From contig NZ_KB899349.1 in NCBI RefSeq assembly GCF_000378165.1, forward strand, positions 1 through 32,476: a stretch of DNA of 32,476 nucleotides, read 5' to 3'. A program made the position numbers and the translations under genes. Shown here piece after piece: positions 7,662-15,985 of this stretch. Source of the DNA: Saccharibacter floricola DSM 15669 (lineage in GTDB: Bacteria > Pseudomonadota > Alphaproteobacteria > Acetobacterales > Acetobacteraceae). Position 1 is the first letter of the stretch; each line of letters starts with the position of its first letter. Below the pieces are notes generated by a model that worked only from the letters and a program-made list of their open reading frames with translations, did no database searches and had not been told where the DNA came from.

Positions 7662-9979
7662 TGACCCGCAAACGCCTGCCTCTCCTCCTCGCTCTTCTTC
7701 TCTCCATCGTGGTCGCAGCGCTCACTTTTGCCTCTATTGGGCTGCGGATGGATATGCAGGCGTTTCTCCCCCGTCCTCATGATGCACGCTCGCACTTTCT
7801 TCTCGACGAAGTGACGCATGGAGCGAACCAATCCCTCATTATGGCGTCTATCACGACGCCTCATCCCCAAGACCTCCCCGTAATCGCCCAGCGCTTTCAT
7901 CACGCGCTCAGCTCCACCGATCTGTTCAGCCTTATTTTAGACGGGCCTGCCGCGCTCAATACGCAAAAAGACCAAGCTCTTCTCTTTGCCCATCGCTACG
8001 GGCTAGCCCCGCATGACCAAACACGCAATTTCTCCGCCCCGGCCCTTAAAAAGGATTTTGATCGTCTCTACGATTTATTACAAACAGCCGCTTCGCCCTT
8101 AGTCGAAGAAATCGGCTTTAAAGACCCCACGGGGGCCTATCCAGACACGCTTGCCGCCCTGTCCACCTCCACACAACCGGCCACGATGGACGGCTTCTGG
8201 GTAACGCCAGACCATCACAGCACGCTTATGCTGCTGCAACTGCGCCATACCAGCCTTGATACAGCGTCTCTCAAAGAGAGTTATCACCGCATCACAGACG
8301 CTTTCGAGCGTAGCCATCTCAATACGCCCCGTAGCCGCCTTACTCTAACAGGATCGCCGGTCTTCTCCGTCATGGCAGCGCACTCGCTCCGTCATGATAT
8401 GGATCGCCTCGCCTTGCTCTCGCTTCTCCTTGTCGCGGGGGTTCTGTATTGGCGTTTCCGTTCCCTGTGGGTGCTGGCCACGATTGCTGTGCCCTTCTTG
8501 CTCTCTCTCTCGGCCTCAATGCTGGTGCTCAAGCTCCTCTTCGGCTGGGTTCACGGGATCGCCCTCGGGTTTGGGATGACCATGCTGGGCGTGTCGCTGG
8601 ATTATCCCGTGCTCCTCCTCGGCCATCGTGATCGTGGCGAGGCGATCTCCGTTGTGCTGAACCGCATTGGCCCGAGCCTCAAAATGGCAGCCTTTACCGC
8701 AACCGTCAGCCTCTCCAGCATGATCTTTTGCGGCCTCCCGGGGCTTGTCCAGCTTGGGCTCTTCTCCGCTATCGGGATTATGACCGCCGCCTGCGTCACC
8801 TTATGGATCATGCCCGCCCTCGTCACACAAGCAGACCTCGCAACCTATCATCAAGGGCCGTCTCCCGCCCTCCTGCGTTGGGAGGGCCTTCGGCGCTACC
8901 GCCGTTTCTGTTGGCTGGTCGCCCCACCCGCCCTTGCTCTGCTGGTGCTCTGCCCTTTTAAAGCCGAACGTCAGGGCGAAGTGCTTAACCCTATTCCAGC
9001 CACGCTCCAGGCCCAAGACCGCACTCTCCGCCAACAACTTGGGGCGCCGTCCTTATCCGTCATCGGCGTGCTGCAAGGCACGAGCCGTGACCATGTTTTG
9101 GAAGACGAAGAACGCCTCCTCGCACAGCTTCCCCCCTCCCTTTCACTCGAAGCCGCCGCCTCTCTTCTCCCCAGCCCTGCCCGTCAGGAGGAGCGCCAGC
9201 GCGCCCTGCCGTCTCGCGACACTCTCCAAGCGGCTCTCCAGTCCACCGTGCCCAACACGCCGTTCCAACCCGACAGTTTTGCCGCCCTACCGGGGGAGAT
9301 CACCCATGCCCAAACGCTGCCTCCTCTGACGCTGTCGGACTTGGACGGCACCGCGTTAGGCCATCGCCTTCAGTTCCTGCTTTTTGCCCGACAACAACAG
9401 TGGTATGGCGTGCTGCTCCCCCGTACCGATCACGCACGTCAGGCGTTGATCGAACACGCCCAGCATGATCCCTCCCTGATGATGATCTCCCTCAAAACAG
9501 CCGTAGGCGACCTCTTACGCCCTCATATTGAGCGTGCTGCTTTGGGGCTCCTGCTCGGCACGAGCCTTGCTTTAGGCGCTCTGTTCCTCTTTTTACGCAA
9601 TACCCGGCGCGCTTTGCGCCTGACACTCACCTTAGGGCTCATCATGATCACCCTTTTGGCCATACTGCGCTTGCACACACCGATTTTTTCCATTATCCAC
9701 CTCGTCGCTCTGGCCTTTGTGCTGGGTGTCGCGATAGATTACGCCCTCTTCTTCGGCCGCCCTCAGCTTGATGATGCCGAACGTACGCGAACGCTCCGCA
9801 CCCTCTTGACCTGTAACATCATGACCGTTCTTTCCTTCGGTATTCTCGCCAGTTGCGAGACGCCCCTTCTTCACGAACTCGGTTTGACCATTTCAATCGG
9901 CACCGCCCTCTCTCTTGGCACAAGCTTTCTTCTGATGGGCGCACGCCCCTCTCATCATGAGGAGCATCGCACGGCATGA
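7661..9979 (+). CDS. MMPL/RND-family exporter
   Basis: A 772-residue inner-membrane protein with the two-half MMPL layout: TM1 at residues 5-25, a periplasmic loop to about 240, a cluster of five TM helices (about 245-400), a second periplasmic loop, and a second cluster (about 640-765). The proton-relay aspartates sit in the paired motifs GVSLDYPVLLLGHR and GVAIDYALFFGR, matching the MMPL GVxxDYxLFxxxR signature. It lies immediately downstream of the LolA-like gene (1-base overlap) and overlaps the ketosynthase start by 4 bases. MMPL exporters accompany aryl-polyene and flexirubin clusters and would export the lipid-linked pigment using the proton gradient. Confidence 0.9.
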   Translation: MTRKRLPLLLALLLSIVVAALTFASIGLRMDMQAFLPRPHDARSHFLLDEVTHGANQSLIMASITTPHPQDLPVIAQRFHHALSSTDLFSLILDGPAALNTQKDQALLFAHRYGLAPHDQTRNFSAPALKKDFDRLYDLLQTAASPLVEEIGFKDPTGAYPDTLAALSTSTQPATMDGFWVTPDHHSTLMLLQLRHTSLDTASLKESYHRITDAFERSHLNTPRSRLTLTGSPVFSVMAAHSLRHDMDRLALLSLLLVAGVLYWRFRSLWVLATIAVPFLLSLSASMLVLKLLFGWVHGIALGFGMTMLGVSLDYPVLLLGHRDRGEAISVVLNRIGPSLKMAAFTATVSLSSMIFCGLPGLVQLGLFSAIGIMTAACVTLWIMPALVTQADLATYHQGPSPALLRWEGLRRYRRFCWLVAPPALALLVLCPFKAERQGEVLNPIPATLQAQDRTLRQQLGAPSLSVIGVLQGTSRDHVLEDEERLLAQLPPSLSLEAAASLLPSPARQEERQRALPSRDTLQAALQSTVPNTPFQPDSFAALPGEITHAQTLPPLTLSDLDGTALGHRLQFLLFARQQQWYGVLLPRTDHARQALIEHAQHDPSLMMISLKTAVGDLLRPHIERAALGLLLGTSLALGALFLFLRNTRRALRLTLTLGLIMITLLAILRLHTPIFSIIHLVALAFVLGVAIDYALFFGRPQLDDAERTRTLRTLLTCNIMTVLSFGILASCETPLLHELGLTISIGTALSLGTSFLLMGARPSHHEEHRTA

Positions 9980-11181
9980 ACGACCTCATCATCACAGCCG
10001 GCACCGCCGTAAGCGCCATGGGCCGCGGGGTCGAGGCCACATGCCAAACGCTCCAAAGCACACGCACCACCCTTCAGCCAGACCAGTTTCAGCCCAATGG
10101 TCGCGGCTCCATCGGTCGCGTTTCCGGGATTGAAGACCATACCCTTCCCGAGGCACTCGCCCTGTATGACTGCCGCAATAACCACCTTGCAAATTACGCC
10201 CTCACCAGCGATGGTTTTCTTGACGCTGTCATTGAGGCACGCAACCATTATGGCGCTCATCGCATCGGCATCGTTATGGGTACCAGCACGTCAGGTATTC
10301 TCAGCGCAGAAGAAGCCTATGCCGCTCGCCCAGCGGGGGAACTCACCCTTCCTGAAACGTTCCATTACAACACCACGCAAGACCTCGCCTCACTGCCGCA
10401 CTTTGTCGCTGCTCGTCTGGGGCTGACCGGGCCAAGCCTGACGGTCTCCAACGCCTGCGCGTCCTCAACCCGCGCCTTTATTGACGCCGCGCATTTAATC
10501 ACGAGCGGGTTTTGTGATGCTGTCGTTGTCGGCGGGGCGGATAGCCTCTGCCGCATGACCCTTCAAGGGTTTGCCTCCCTTGAGCTGATCGACCCAACCG
10601 TCACGCGCCCTTGTGACGCCACGCGGGACGGGATTTCCATCGGTGAAGCGGCGGGGTTTGCGTTGTTAGAACGTGCAGGCGCCCGCCCGCTCTCCACGAC
10701 CGTCTCCGGGTATCGCCTTCGCCTCCTTGGCTATGGCGCCAGCAGTGACGGCCACCATATGTCCGCCCCCGACCCAACAGGAGCCGGCGCGACACAGGCG
10801 ATGACAAAAGCGCTTAAACGCGCCCAGCTTCGCCCTGATGACATTGGCTATATCAATATGCACGGCACCGGAAGCCGCGCCAATGATGCCATGGAGGATA
10901 AAGCGATGACCGCTCTCTTTGGCCCCCACACGCCCTGCTCTTCGACCAAAGGATGGTCTGGCCATACACTCGGAGCGTCCGGCATTTTGGAAACGATGGT
11001 CTGTGCGATTGTGCTTAACCAACATTTCTTGCCCCCTTGTATGAACAGTACGGACATTGATCCCACCTTCCACAGCGATATGCTCCTCACCCATCGCCAT
11101 GCCGCACCACAGATCGTCATGAACAATGCCTTTGGTTTTGGTGGCACCAATAGCAGTCTTATTGTGGGAACCATGGCATGA
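9976..11181 (+). CDS. Beta-ketoacyl-ACP synthase (FabF-like KS), active
   Basis: A 401-residue thiolase-fold ketosynthase with a complete catalytic set: Cys161 in SNACASSTRA, His296 in NMHGTGS, and Lys325 plus His330 in STKGWSGHTLGASG. The C-terminal FGFGGTNSSL is also as in FabF. It would condense malonyl-ACP with the aryl starter and growing chain. The following gene is a KS homologue without the active-site cysteine, and the two probably form a KS/CLF heterodimer as in the ApeO/ApeC pair of type II aryl-polyene synthases. It overlaps both neighbours by 4 bases (ATGA junctions), implying stoichiometric translation. Confidence 0.92.
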   Translation: MNDLIITAGTAVSAMGRGVEATCQTLQSTRTTLQPDQFQPNGRGSIGRVSGIEDHTLPEALALYDCRNNHLANYALTSDGFLDAVIEARNHYGAHRIGIVMGTSTSGILSAEEAYAARPAGELTLPETFHYNTTQDLASLPHFVAARLGLTGPSLTVSNACASSTRAFIDAAHLITSGFCDAVVVGGADSLCRMTLQGFASLELIDPTVTRPCDATRDGISIGEAAGFALLERAGARPLSTTVSGYRLRLLGYGASSDGHHMSAPDPTGAGATQAMTKALKRAQLRPDDIGYINMHGTGSRANDAMEDKAMTALFGPHTPCSSTKGWSGHTLGASGILETMVCAIVLNQHFLPPCMNSTDIDPTFHSDMLLTHRHAAPQIVMNNAFGFGGTNSSLIVGTMA

Positions 11182-11969
11182 TCATCACCATCAACAGTAT
11201 TGGTGTCTGGGGGTCTGGCCTCAACGGATGGGACGCCACGCAAGCCATTCTCCGCGGGGAGCAGCCTCGGGTTGATGATACGCGCAAGCTTCCGCCACCC
11301 TCGCTCCTTCCCCCCAATGAGCGCCGCCGCGCGAGCCAAGTGATCCGCCTCGCCCTCCTCTGCGCTCAAGAGGCTTGCCAAAACGGGCCTTATGAGGCCT
11401 CAGAGCTGCCGGCTCTCTTTGCGAGCTCAAACGGAGATGGCTTCATCATCAACCGTATTTTAGACGCGCTCGCCTCGCCCATGGGAGCGGTGTCACCCTC
11501 CATGTTCCACAACTCTGTCCATAATGCCCCGGCAGGCTATTGGATGATCGCCCATCACTGCCAACAACCGGCCGTCTCTTTAGGCTTCCATAACGAGACC
11601 GTCGCCGCAGCCCTGCTCAAAGCCGCAACAGAAGCCTCGAGTGAGGAGACGCCCCTGCTCTTCTGTGCGTATGATGCGCCTATTCCCGGCTCATTAGGCA
11701 CAGTCCGCCGGACAGACCAGCCTTTCGGCTGTGCCTTCGTCCTGACACCGGGCGCCCATGCGGGCCCACAGCTTTCCCTCTCCTTACACAACGAGGTCAC
11801 CGAAACAGACCCAGCCATACAGCTCCCAGTGACACTTCAAGACATGGCGCGCTATAACCCCGCAGGGCGTCTTCTGCCCTTACTGCACGCCCTTGCGCAC
11901 CATGAGAACCACACGCTGCATCTTCCCTATGGCCAGCACACCCTCACCGTGGAGCTCACCCATGCTTGA
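11178..11969 (+). CDS. Ketosynthase-like chain-length factor (ApeC-like)
   Basis: A 263-residue protein, much shorter than a full KS, resembling the beta-ketoacyl-synthase-like N-terminal family found in aryl-polyene clusters. Recognisable features are the N-terminal SIGVWGSGLNGW, a central ALFASSNGDG strand and MFHNSVHNAPAGYW. Where an active KS has a cysteine nucleophile there is the cysteine-free stretch VSLGFHNETVAAALLKAA, so it should not be catalytic. The inferred role is as partner subunit of the upstream KS, shaping polyene length. It overlaps the KS stop by 4 bases and the following dehydratase start by 8 bases. Confidence 0.82.
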   Translation: MIITINSIGVWGSGLNGWDATQAILRGEQPRVDDTRKLPPPSLLPPNERRRASQVIRLALLCAQEACQNGPYEASELPALFASSNGDGFIINRILDALASPMGAVSPSMFHNSVHNAPAGYWMIAHHCQQPAVSLGFHNETVAAALLKAATEASSEETPLLFCAYDAPIPGSLGTVRRTDQPFGCAFVLTPGAHAGPQLSLSLHNEVTETDPAIQLPVTLQDMARYNPAGRLLPLLHALAHHENHTLHLPYGQHTLTVELTHA

Positions 11970-12381
11970 CCGGAACGCCATCGCCCGCCTCATTCCCCAC
12001 CAAGGAAAGAGCTGTTTGCTCAGCGCCGTTTCACGCTGGGATGAGACGACGCTCACCGCTGTGACAGACGACCCCCGTGACCCAACCAACCCCTATCGCT
12101 CGCATGGGAGCCTCCCGCCCATCATTGGTGTGGAAATGGCGATGCAGGCCGCCGCCCTGCATGGAGCGCTGACCTCTCATGAAGTCCGGCAAGGATGGCT
12201 GGCCAGTATGCGCGACGTGCACATACAATGCTCTCGCCTTGATGAGCCACATTGGGGCTATTTAACCATGACCGTCACCCAAGAGCATAACGCTCCCACT
12301 GGGATGATCTACCGTTTCTCTCTCTATGCACCGGACGCACGAGAGCTTGTGACAGGCTCTGGTACCGTTATGTTTCCGTAA
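11962..12381 (+). CDS. Hotdog-fold 3-hydroxyacyl-ACP dehydratase (ApeP-like)
   Basis: A 139-residue single hotdog domain. The LIPHQGKSCLL N-terminus and GVEMAMQAAALHGAL helix match the ApeP-type dehydratases, which have LIPHRGxMCLLD and a conserved Glu/Gln in the hotdog helix. It is the second dehydratase of the cluster, besides the domain fused to the ligase; in characterised aryl-polyene systems two dehydratases work together on polyene intermediates. The start at ATG 11962 lies within the ATGCTTGA overlap with the CLF stop and aligns with the family N-terminus; longer in-frame starts within the CLF gene give an unrelated Ser/Pro-rich extension. It ends 25 bases before the first halogenase-like gene. 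Confidence 0.8.
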   Translation: MLDRNAIARLIPHQGKSCLLSAVSRWDETTLTAVTDDPRDPTNPYRSHGSLPPIIGVEMAMQAAALHGALTSHEVRQGWLASMRDVHIQCSRLDEPHWGYLTMTVTQEHNAPTGMIYRFSLYAPDARELVTGSGTVMFP

Positions 12382-12406
12382 CAATTTTTGATGCGAGGAT
12401 TGCTCT

Positions 12407-13669
12407 ATGTCTCAATCTCCCCTCTCGTGCGATGTTCTCATCATAGGTGGTGGCCCTGCAGGAAGCACAGCCGCCACCGTTCTTGCTCGCCAAGGGCTGG
12501 ATGTGGTGATGATCGAGAAAGAACGCCATCCGCGCTTCCATATTGGGGAGTCCCTCCTCGCCTCTAACCTTCCCATCCTTAAAGAGCTTGGCGTGCTTGA
12601 AGAGGTCGCGGCGATGGGCGTCCATAAACCGGGCGCTGAATTCGTTACCGATACGGGTGAAGGGCGCCTCTCTTTTCCATTCCGCCACGCCATTGATCGC
12701 CAAGCCGATCATGCCTTTCAAGTGCGCCGGGCTGATTTTGACGCCCTGCTGTTCCGCAATGCGGCAAAGGCCGGCGCCACCACCTGTGAAGAAACCCGCG
12801 TCACCACCGTGTCCTTCCCCCCCAATGGCCGCCCTTTGGTTGATGTCCGCACGAAAGACGGCGAGACCCGCACCTACAGCCCGCGCTTTCTCCTTGATGC
12901 CTCAGGCCGTGACGCGCTCATGCTCCGCCAGCATGGGAAGACATTTGCCGATCGTCGCAATAACAAAGCCGCTCTCTTTAGCCATTTCCGCCATGTGCCA
13001 CGCGCCGAAGGGAAGGATATGGAGGGCTATATCTCCGTCCATCTCGTCAAAGGCGGGTGGTTTTGGATGATCCCCCTTCCCGATGACATTATGAGCGTCG
13101 GTTTTGTGGGTGATCATGACAGTTTCAAAAATCATGGTGGTTCGCTTGAAACGCTCTTCTGGAAACATGTGAATGCCAGCGAGAGTGTGCGCAACCGTAT
13201 GGAAAAAGCCGAAGCCTTGGCCCCTATTTCCACAACCGGCAATTATTCCTATAAAGGCGACAAAGCATGGGGCGAGCGTTACTTCATCATCGGTGACGCG
13301 TTCGGCTTTCTCGACCCTGTTTTTTCCTCCGGTGTGATGCTGGCCATGAATGGTGCGCTGCGTGGGGCCAAGGTCGCACAGGCTTGGCTCAAAGACCCCA
13401 AGCGTGGCCGTAAAGAAGCCCGCAAGGCTGAACGCCAAACACGTAAAGAAATGCGTCTCATCGGGTGGCTTGTGTACCGGATCAACGATCCCCTTCTGCG
13501 TTATTTCTTTATGCGTCCCAAAAACCATCCGCTGCGTATGCGTGACGCGATCATTGCGCTTCTCGCGGGGAATTTTTCACCCTCATGGCGCGTCATGCTG
13601 CCCTTTAGAGCCTTCACACTCGTTTTCTTTATCGCTAAATATATCATCCGTCGCCCACGGTTCACATAA
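12407..13669 (+). CDS. Flavin-dependent halogenase-like FAD oxidoreductase, copy 1
   Basis: A 420-residue FAD protein. The N-terminal dinucleotide fold has GGGPAGS (14-20) and Glu37 at the ribose-binding position. Next come HIGESLL (45-51), and GVHKPGAEF with Lys74 where phenolic and tryptophan halogenases carry the catalytic lysine. The sequence WFWMIP (218-223) is an exact WxWxIP halogenase motif. GDAFGFLDPVFSSG (296-309) fits the FAD-site F-P-S-G pattern of halogenases such as CmlS. The last 90 residues are basic and probably membrane- or carrier-contacting. An SD (GAGG, 8 bases) precedes the ATG. By analogy with brominated xanthomonadin it would halogenate the aryl head of the ACP-bound chain. 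A geranylgeranyl-reductase-like activity cannot be excluded by sequence alone. Confidence 0.8.
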   Translation: MSQSPLSCDVLIIGGGPAGSTAATVLARQGLDVVMIEKERHPRFHIGESLLASNLPILKELGVLEEVAAMGVHKPGAEFVTDTGEGRLSFPFRHAIDRQADHAFQVRRADFDALLFRNAAKAGATTCEETRVTTVSFPPNGRPLVDVRTKDGETRTYSPRFLLDASGRDALMLRQHGKTFADRRNNKAALFSHFRHVPRAEGKDMEGYISVHLVKGGWFWMIPLPDDIMSVGFVGDHDSFKNHGGSLETLFWKHVNASESVRNRMEKAEALAPISTTGNYSYKGDKAWGERYFIIGDAFGFLDPVFSSGVMLAMNGALRGAKVAQAWLKDPKRGRKEARKAERQTRKEMRLIGWLVYRINDPLLRYFFMRPKNHPLRMRDAIIALLAGNFSPSWRVMLPFRAFTLVFFIAKYIIRRPRFT

Positions 13670-13762
13670 CATCGTACCACTCGCCCTCATGAGTGGGTAG
13701 AGCTCTATCACGCTCATAAGAGGGGGTATCCTTTTTCTTACGTCCTAATAGCGTTAAAGAGC

Positions 13763-13790
13763 TTGTCACCAACGTGAGCATTGTTATGTT
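13763..13790 (+). promoter_or_regulatory. Possible promoter of the second halogenase-like gene
   Basis: TTGTCA (13763-13768), a 16-base spacer and TATGTT (13785-13790), 33 bases before the ATG. It sits in the only sizeable gap (154 bases) within the rightward arm. The same gap holds a weak inverted repeat CCACTC...GAGTGG around 13677-13696. The gap suggests that copy 2 can be expressed separately from the main operon. Confidence 0.3.
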
Positions 13791-13823
13791 CTCGTTAGTC
13801 GTTCTTAATGTGAGAAGTGTCCC

Positions 13824-15095
13824 ATGCCTCAACCTCCCCTCTCTTGTGATGTTCTCATTATTGGCGGAGGCCCCGCAGGCAGTACAGCAGCCACCCTTCT
13901 AGCGCGGGAAGGGCTGGATGTTGTGATGATAGAGAAGAAACGCCACCCGCGCTTCCATATTGGGGAATCCCTTCTTGCATGTAACCTCCCTATTCTCAAA
14001 GAGCTCGGCGTGCTTGACGAGGTCACGGCTATGGGGGTTTATAAAACAGGCAGTGAATTCGCCTCCGATACACAAGAAGAACGCTACTTTTTCTCCTTTC
14101 GCCACGCGATGGAAGCGCAGGCTGATCACGCTTATCAAGTTCGTCGTGCGGACTTTGACGCCCTTCTTTTTCGCAATGCTGAAAAGGCCGGAGCGAAAAC
14201 ATTTGAGGAGACACGCGTTGTCCGGGTACAGTTCCCCACCCCTAGCGCACCGCTTGTTGAAGTCTGTACGAAAGACGAACAAACCGTTATTTATCAACCG
14301 CGCTTTATCTTGGATGCTTCAGGGCGCGATACCCTCATGCTCCGCCAGCATGGCACAAAATTCAACAACCATCGCAATAATAAGGCCGCTATCTTTAGCC
14401 ATTTCCGCCATGTGCCTCGTGCAAAGGGAGAAGACCAAGAGGGCTACGCCTCCATTCGTACCGTTCCAGGCGGCTGGTTTTGGATGATCCCTCTCCCCAA
14501 TGACATTATGAGCATTGGCTTTGTCGGTGATTATGACAGAATGCAGAAATACAAAGGCTCAGCCGATGATATTTTCTGGGCTTATGTGCGTCATAGCCCA
14601 AGTATCAGTAAACGTATGGCCAAGGCTGAAGCGGTCATGCCACTGACCTATACCGGCCATTATTCCTATAAAGGTGATAAAGCATGGGGCGAGCGTTACT
14701 TCATCATCGGTGATGCTTTTGGCTTTCTTGACCCCATCTTTCCCGCAGGGGTTATGCTGGCTATGAAAAGTGCGTTGCGTGGCGTTCATGTCGCTCAACA
14801 ATGGCTGCAACACGCAGAGCTAGGCCGAAAAGAAGCGCGTGCTGCTGAAAAACAAGCGCGACAGGAAATGCGTTTGATTAGCTGGTTTGTTTATCGCCTT
14901 AACGACCCAGACCTGCGCCGATTTCTCATGCGGCCACAGCATCACCGCATGCGTCAACGCATGCGCGATGCCATGATTTCCCCTCTCGCGGGGGATTTCT
15001 CCCCCTCATGGCGCGTCATGCTGCCTTTGCGCGCCTTTATGCTGTTCTTTACTTGCACAAAACGCTTCCGACGCTCCTCCACACCCAAAGCCTAA
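13824..15095 (+). CDS. Flavin-dependent halogenase-like FAD oxidoreductase, copy 2
   Basis: A 423-residue tandem paralogue of the preceding gene, roughly three quarters identical by eye over its whole length, so a clear duplication. It retains GGGPAGS, HIGESLL, Lys74 in GVYKTGSEF and the WFWMIP (WxWxIP) motif. In the FAD-site block, however, it reads GFLDPIFPAG where copy 1 reads GFLDPVFSSG, so the serine of the halogenase F-P-S-G pattern is proline. This may change flavin or halide handling, and copy 2 could have a different regiochemistry, halide preference or chemistry (for example oxidation). It has its own 154-base upstream gap. It is the last gene of the pigment cluster and is convergent with the RDD gene. 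Confidence 0.78.
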   Translation: MPQPPLSCDVLIIGGGPAGSTAATLLAREGLDVVMIEKKRHPRFHIGESLLACNLPILKELGVLDEVTAMGVYKTGSEFASDTQEERYFFSFRHAMEAQADHAYQVRRADFDALLFRNAEKAGAKTFEETRVVRVQFPTPSAPLVEVCTKDEQTVIYQPRFILDASGRDTLMLRQHGTKFNNHRNNKAAIFSHFRHVPRAKGEDQEGYASIRTVPGGWFWMIPLPNDIMSIGFVGDYDRMQKYKGSADDIFWAYVRHSPSISKRMAKAEAVMPLTYTGHYSYKGDKAWGERYFIIGDAFGFLDPIFPAGVMLAMKSALRGVHVAQQWLQHAELGRKEARAAEKQARQEMRLISWFVYRLNDPDLRRFLMRPQHHRMRQRMRDAMISPLAGDFSPSWRVMLPLRAFMLFFTCTKRFRRSSTPKA

Positions 15096-15106
15096 AGGCG
15101 CGTCAT

Positions 15107-15133
15107 AAGAAGGGAGGCTTTCCTTCCCTTCTT
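15107..15133 (+). terminator. Hairpin between convergent genes, probable terminator
   Basis: AAGAAGGGA (15107-15115) pairs with TCCCTTCTT (15125-15133), extended by a GG/CC pair around a CTTT loop with one bulge. It lies 12 bases after the stop of halogenase copy 2 and before the convergent RDD stop. There is no long T-tract after the stem, only the T-rich arm itself, so efficiency is uncertain. Confidence 0.5.
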
Positions 15134-15140
15134 GCAGGAG

Positions 15141-15156
15141 TGTTTCACGTGAAACC
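15141..15156. other. parS: parS-like centromere site (ParB binding)
   Basis: TGTTTCACGTGAAACC: a perfect 14-base palindrome GTTTCACGTGAAAC within a 15-of-16 match to the widely conserved chromosomal parS consensus TGTTTCACGTGAAACA. It is intergenic, between two convergent genes, a usual place for a functional site. By established knowledge, ParB loads at parS near the replication origin and spreads to organise segregation and recruit SMC. No parA or parB is in the window. No second copy was noticed here. Confidence 0.75.
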
Positions 15157-15185
15157 AACCTCCAAGCCCCTACAAGAAACGACGG

Positions 15186-15746
15186 TTAAACAAGCCTACG
15201 CACTACATAAATGCCTAAAACAACACATGGCGCGATATAGGCCATGATCCCCAAAACCCACTGCCACCACCGATAAGGTGAGAACTGCTCATAGGTACTC
15301 AGCTTCTGATCCCACCACGAAGCACCACGACGACAGACATGCACCAAAGAAATAATAAGGCAAATGGTATAGAGATAAGGGAGCATCAGCCCCAGCCCCA
15401 CACTCCAAGCTAAGGCAGAACGCTTCAGCGACAAAGCAGGTGAGGCATTGTCTCCGTCTTGGTCTTTGACAGAAATGCCGTAAATAATCTTCCCTACCGT
15501 CCGTCCAAAAATCAGTGTGGTCATGACTTCGCACAAGAAGCAAACCACCATCAGAGCAAAGCTCACCCCATAGAGGAGAGCCATTTTTCCTCCCAAAGAC
15601 AGCCCATTCAGGGAACTTAGAAGAAACGAGATCTGACCAGTTTCAACCCCAATTATTAAGAGAATAACCGCGATCACCATCATACCAAAAGTACGCGCAA
15701 GATAACGCCGTATCAACTGAAGAACCATTTTAACGCACTTAGACAA
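15186..15746 (-). CDS. RDD family membrane protein
   Basis: A 186-residue protein with four or five hydrophobic segments (about 18-36, 55-75, 110-130 and 160-180). The segment FGRTVGKIIYGISVKDQDG matches the conserved RDD-domain loop (T-x-GK-x-hh-G-h-h-V-x-x-x-DG). RDD proteins are small membrane proteins of mostly unknown or ion-transport function, so no substrate is proposed. The TTG start has a good GAGGG ribosome site about 9 bases upstream; an ATG at codon 7 (15728) is an alternative with a poorer site. It is monocistronic and converges on the pigment operon, with the parS-like site between. The region 15747-15985 holds only a doubtful ORF and no recognisable RNA. Confidence 0.75.
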   Translation of the reverse strand: MSKCVKMVLQLIRRYLARTFGMMVIAVILLIIGVETGQISFLLSSLNGLSLGGKMALLYGVSFALMVVCFLCEVMTTLIFGRTVGKIIYGISVKDQDGDNASPALSLKRSALAWSVGLGLMLPYLYTICLIISLVHVCRRGASWWDQKLSTYEQFSPYRWWQWVLGIMAYIAPCVVLGIYVVRRLV

Positions 15747-15985
15747 ACGCTTTACCCTCTACCGCTCCATGTCATTCCATATTTTAGGCCTTGGCAGCCC
15801 CAGAAACGCTCTACACTTTATCTCGCTAAAAAATAAATTGATAGAAATATTATTGCGACATCATTATAGAAATCCTGTCATCACTCCCCCTAAACAGTCG
15901 AAGGACTCCATAGGCCAGCATGCCTCTTTTAATGGAAAAATAATGACGGCAGAATATTCGGGACACATATCAGGAAGGTCTTATT

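Noticed and set aside
10666-11100. 144-residue minus-strand ORF
   Set aside because: Lies wholly inside the ketosynthase gene, which carries an intact Cys-His-His set; no independent signal.
12902-13528. 208-residue minus-strand ORF
   Set aside because: Long open frame opposite the first halogenase-like gene. GC-rich coding often gives such antisense frames; no family pattern seen.
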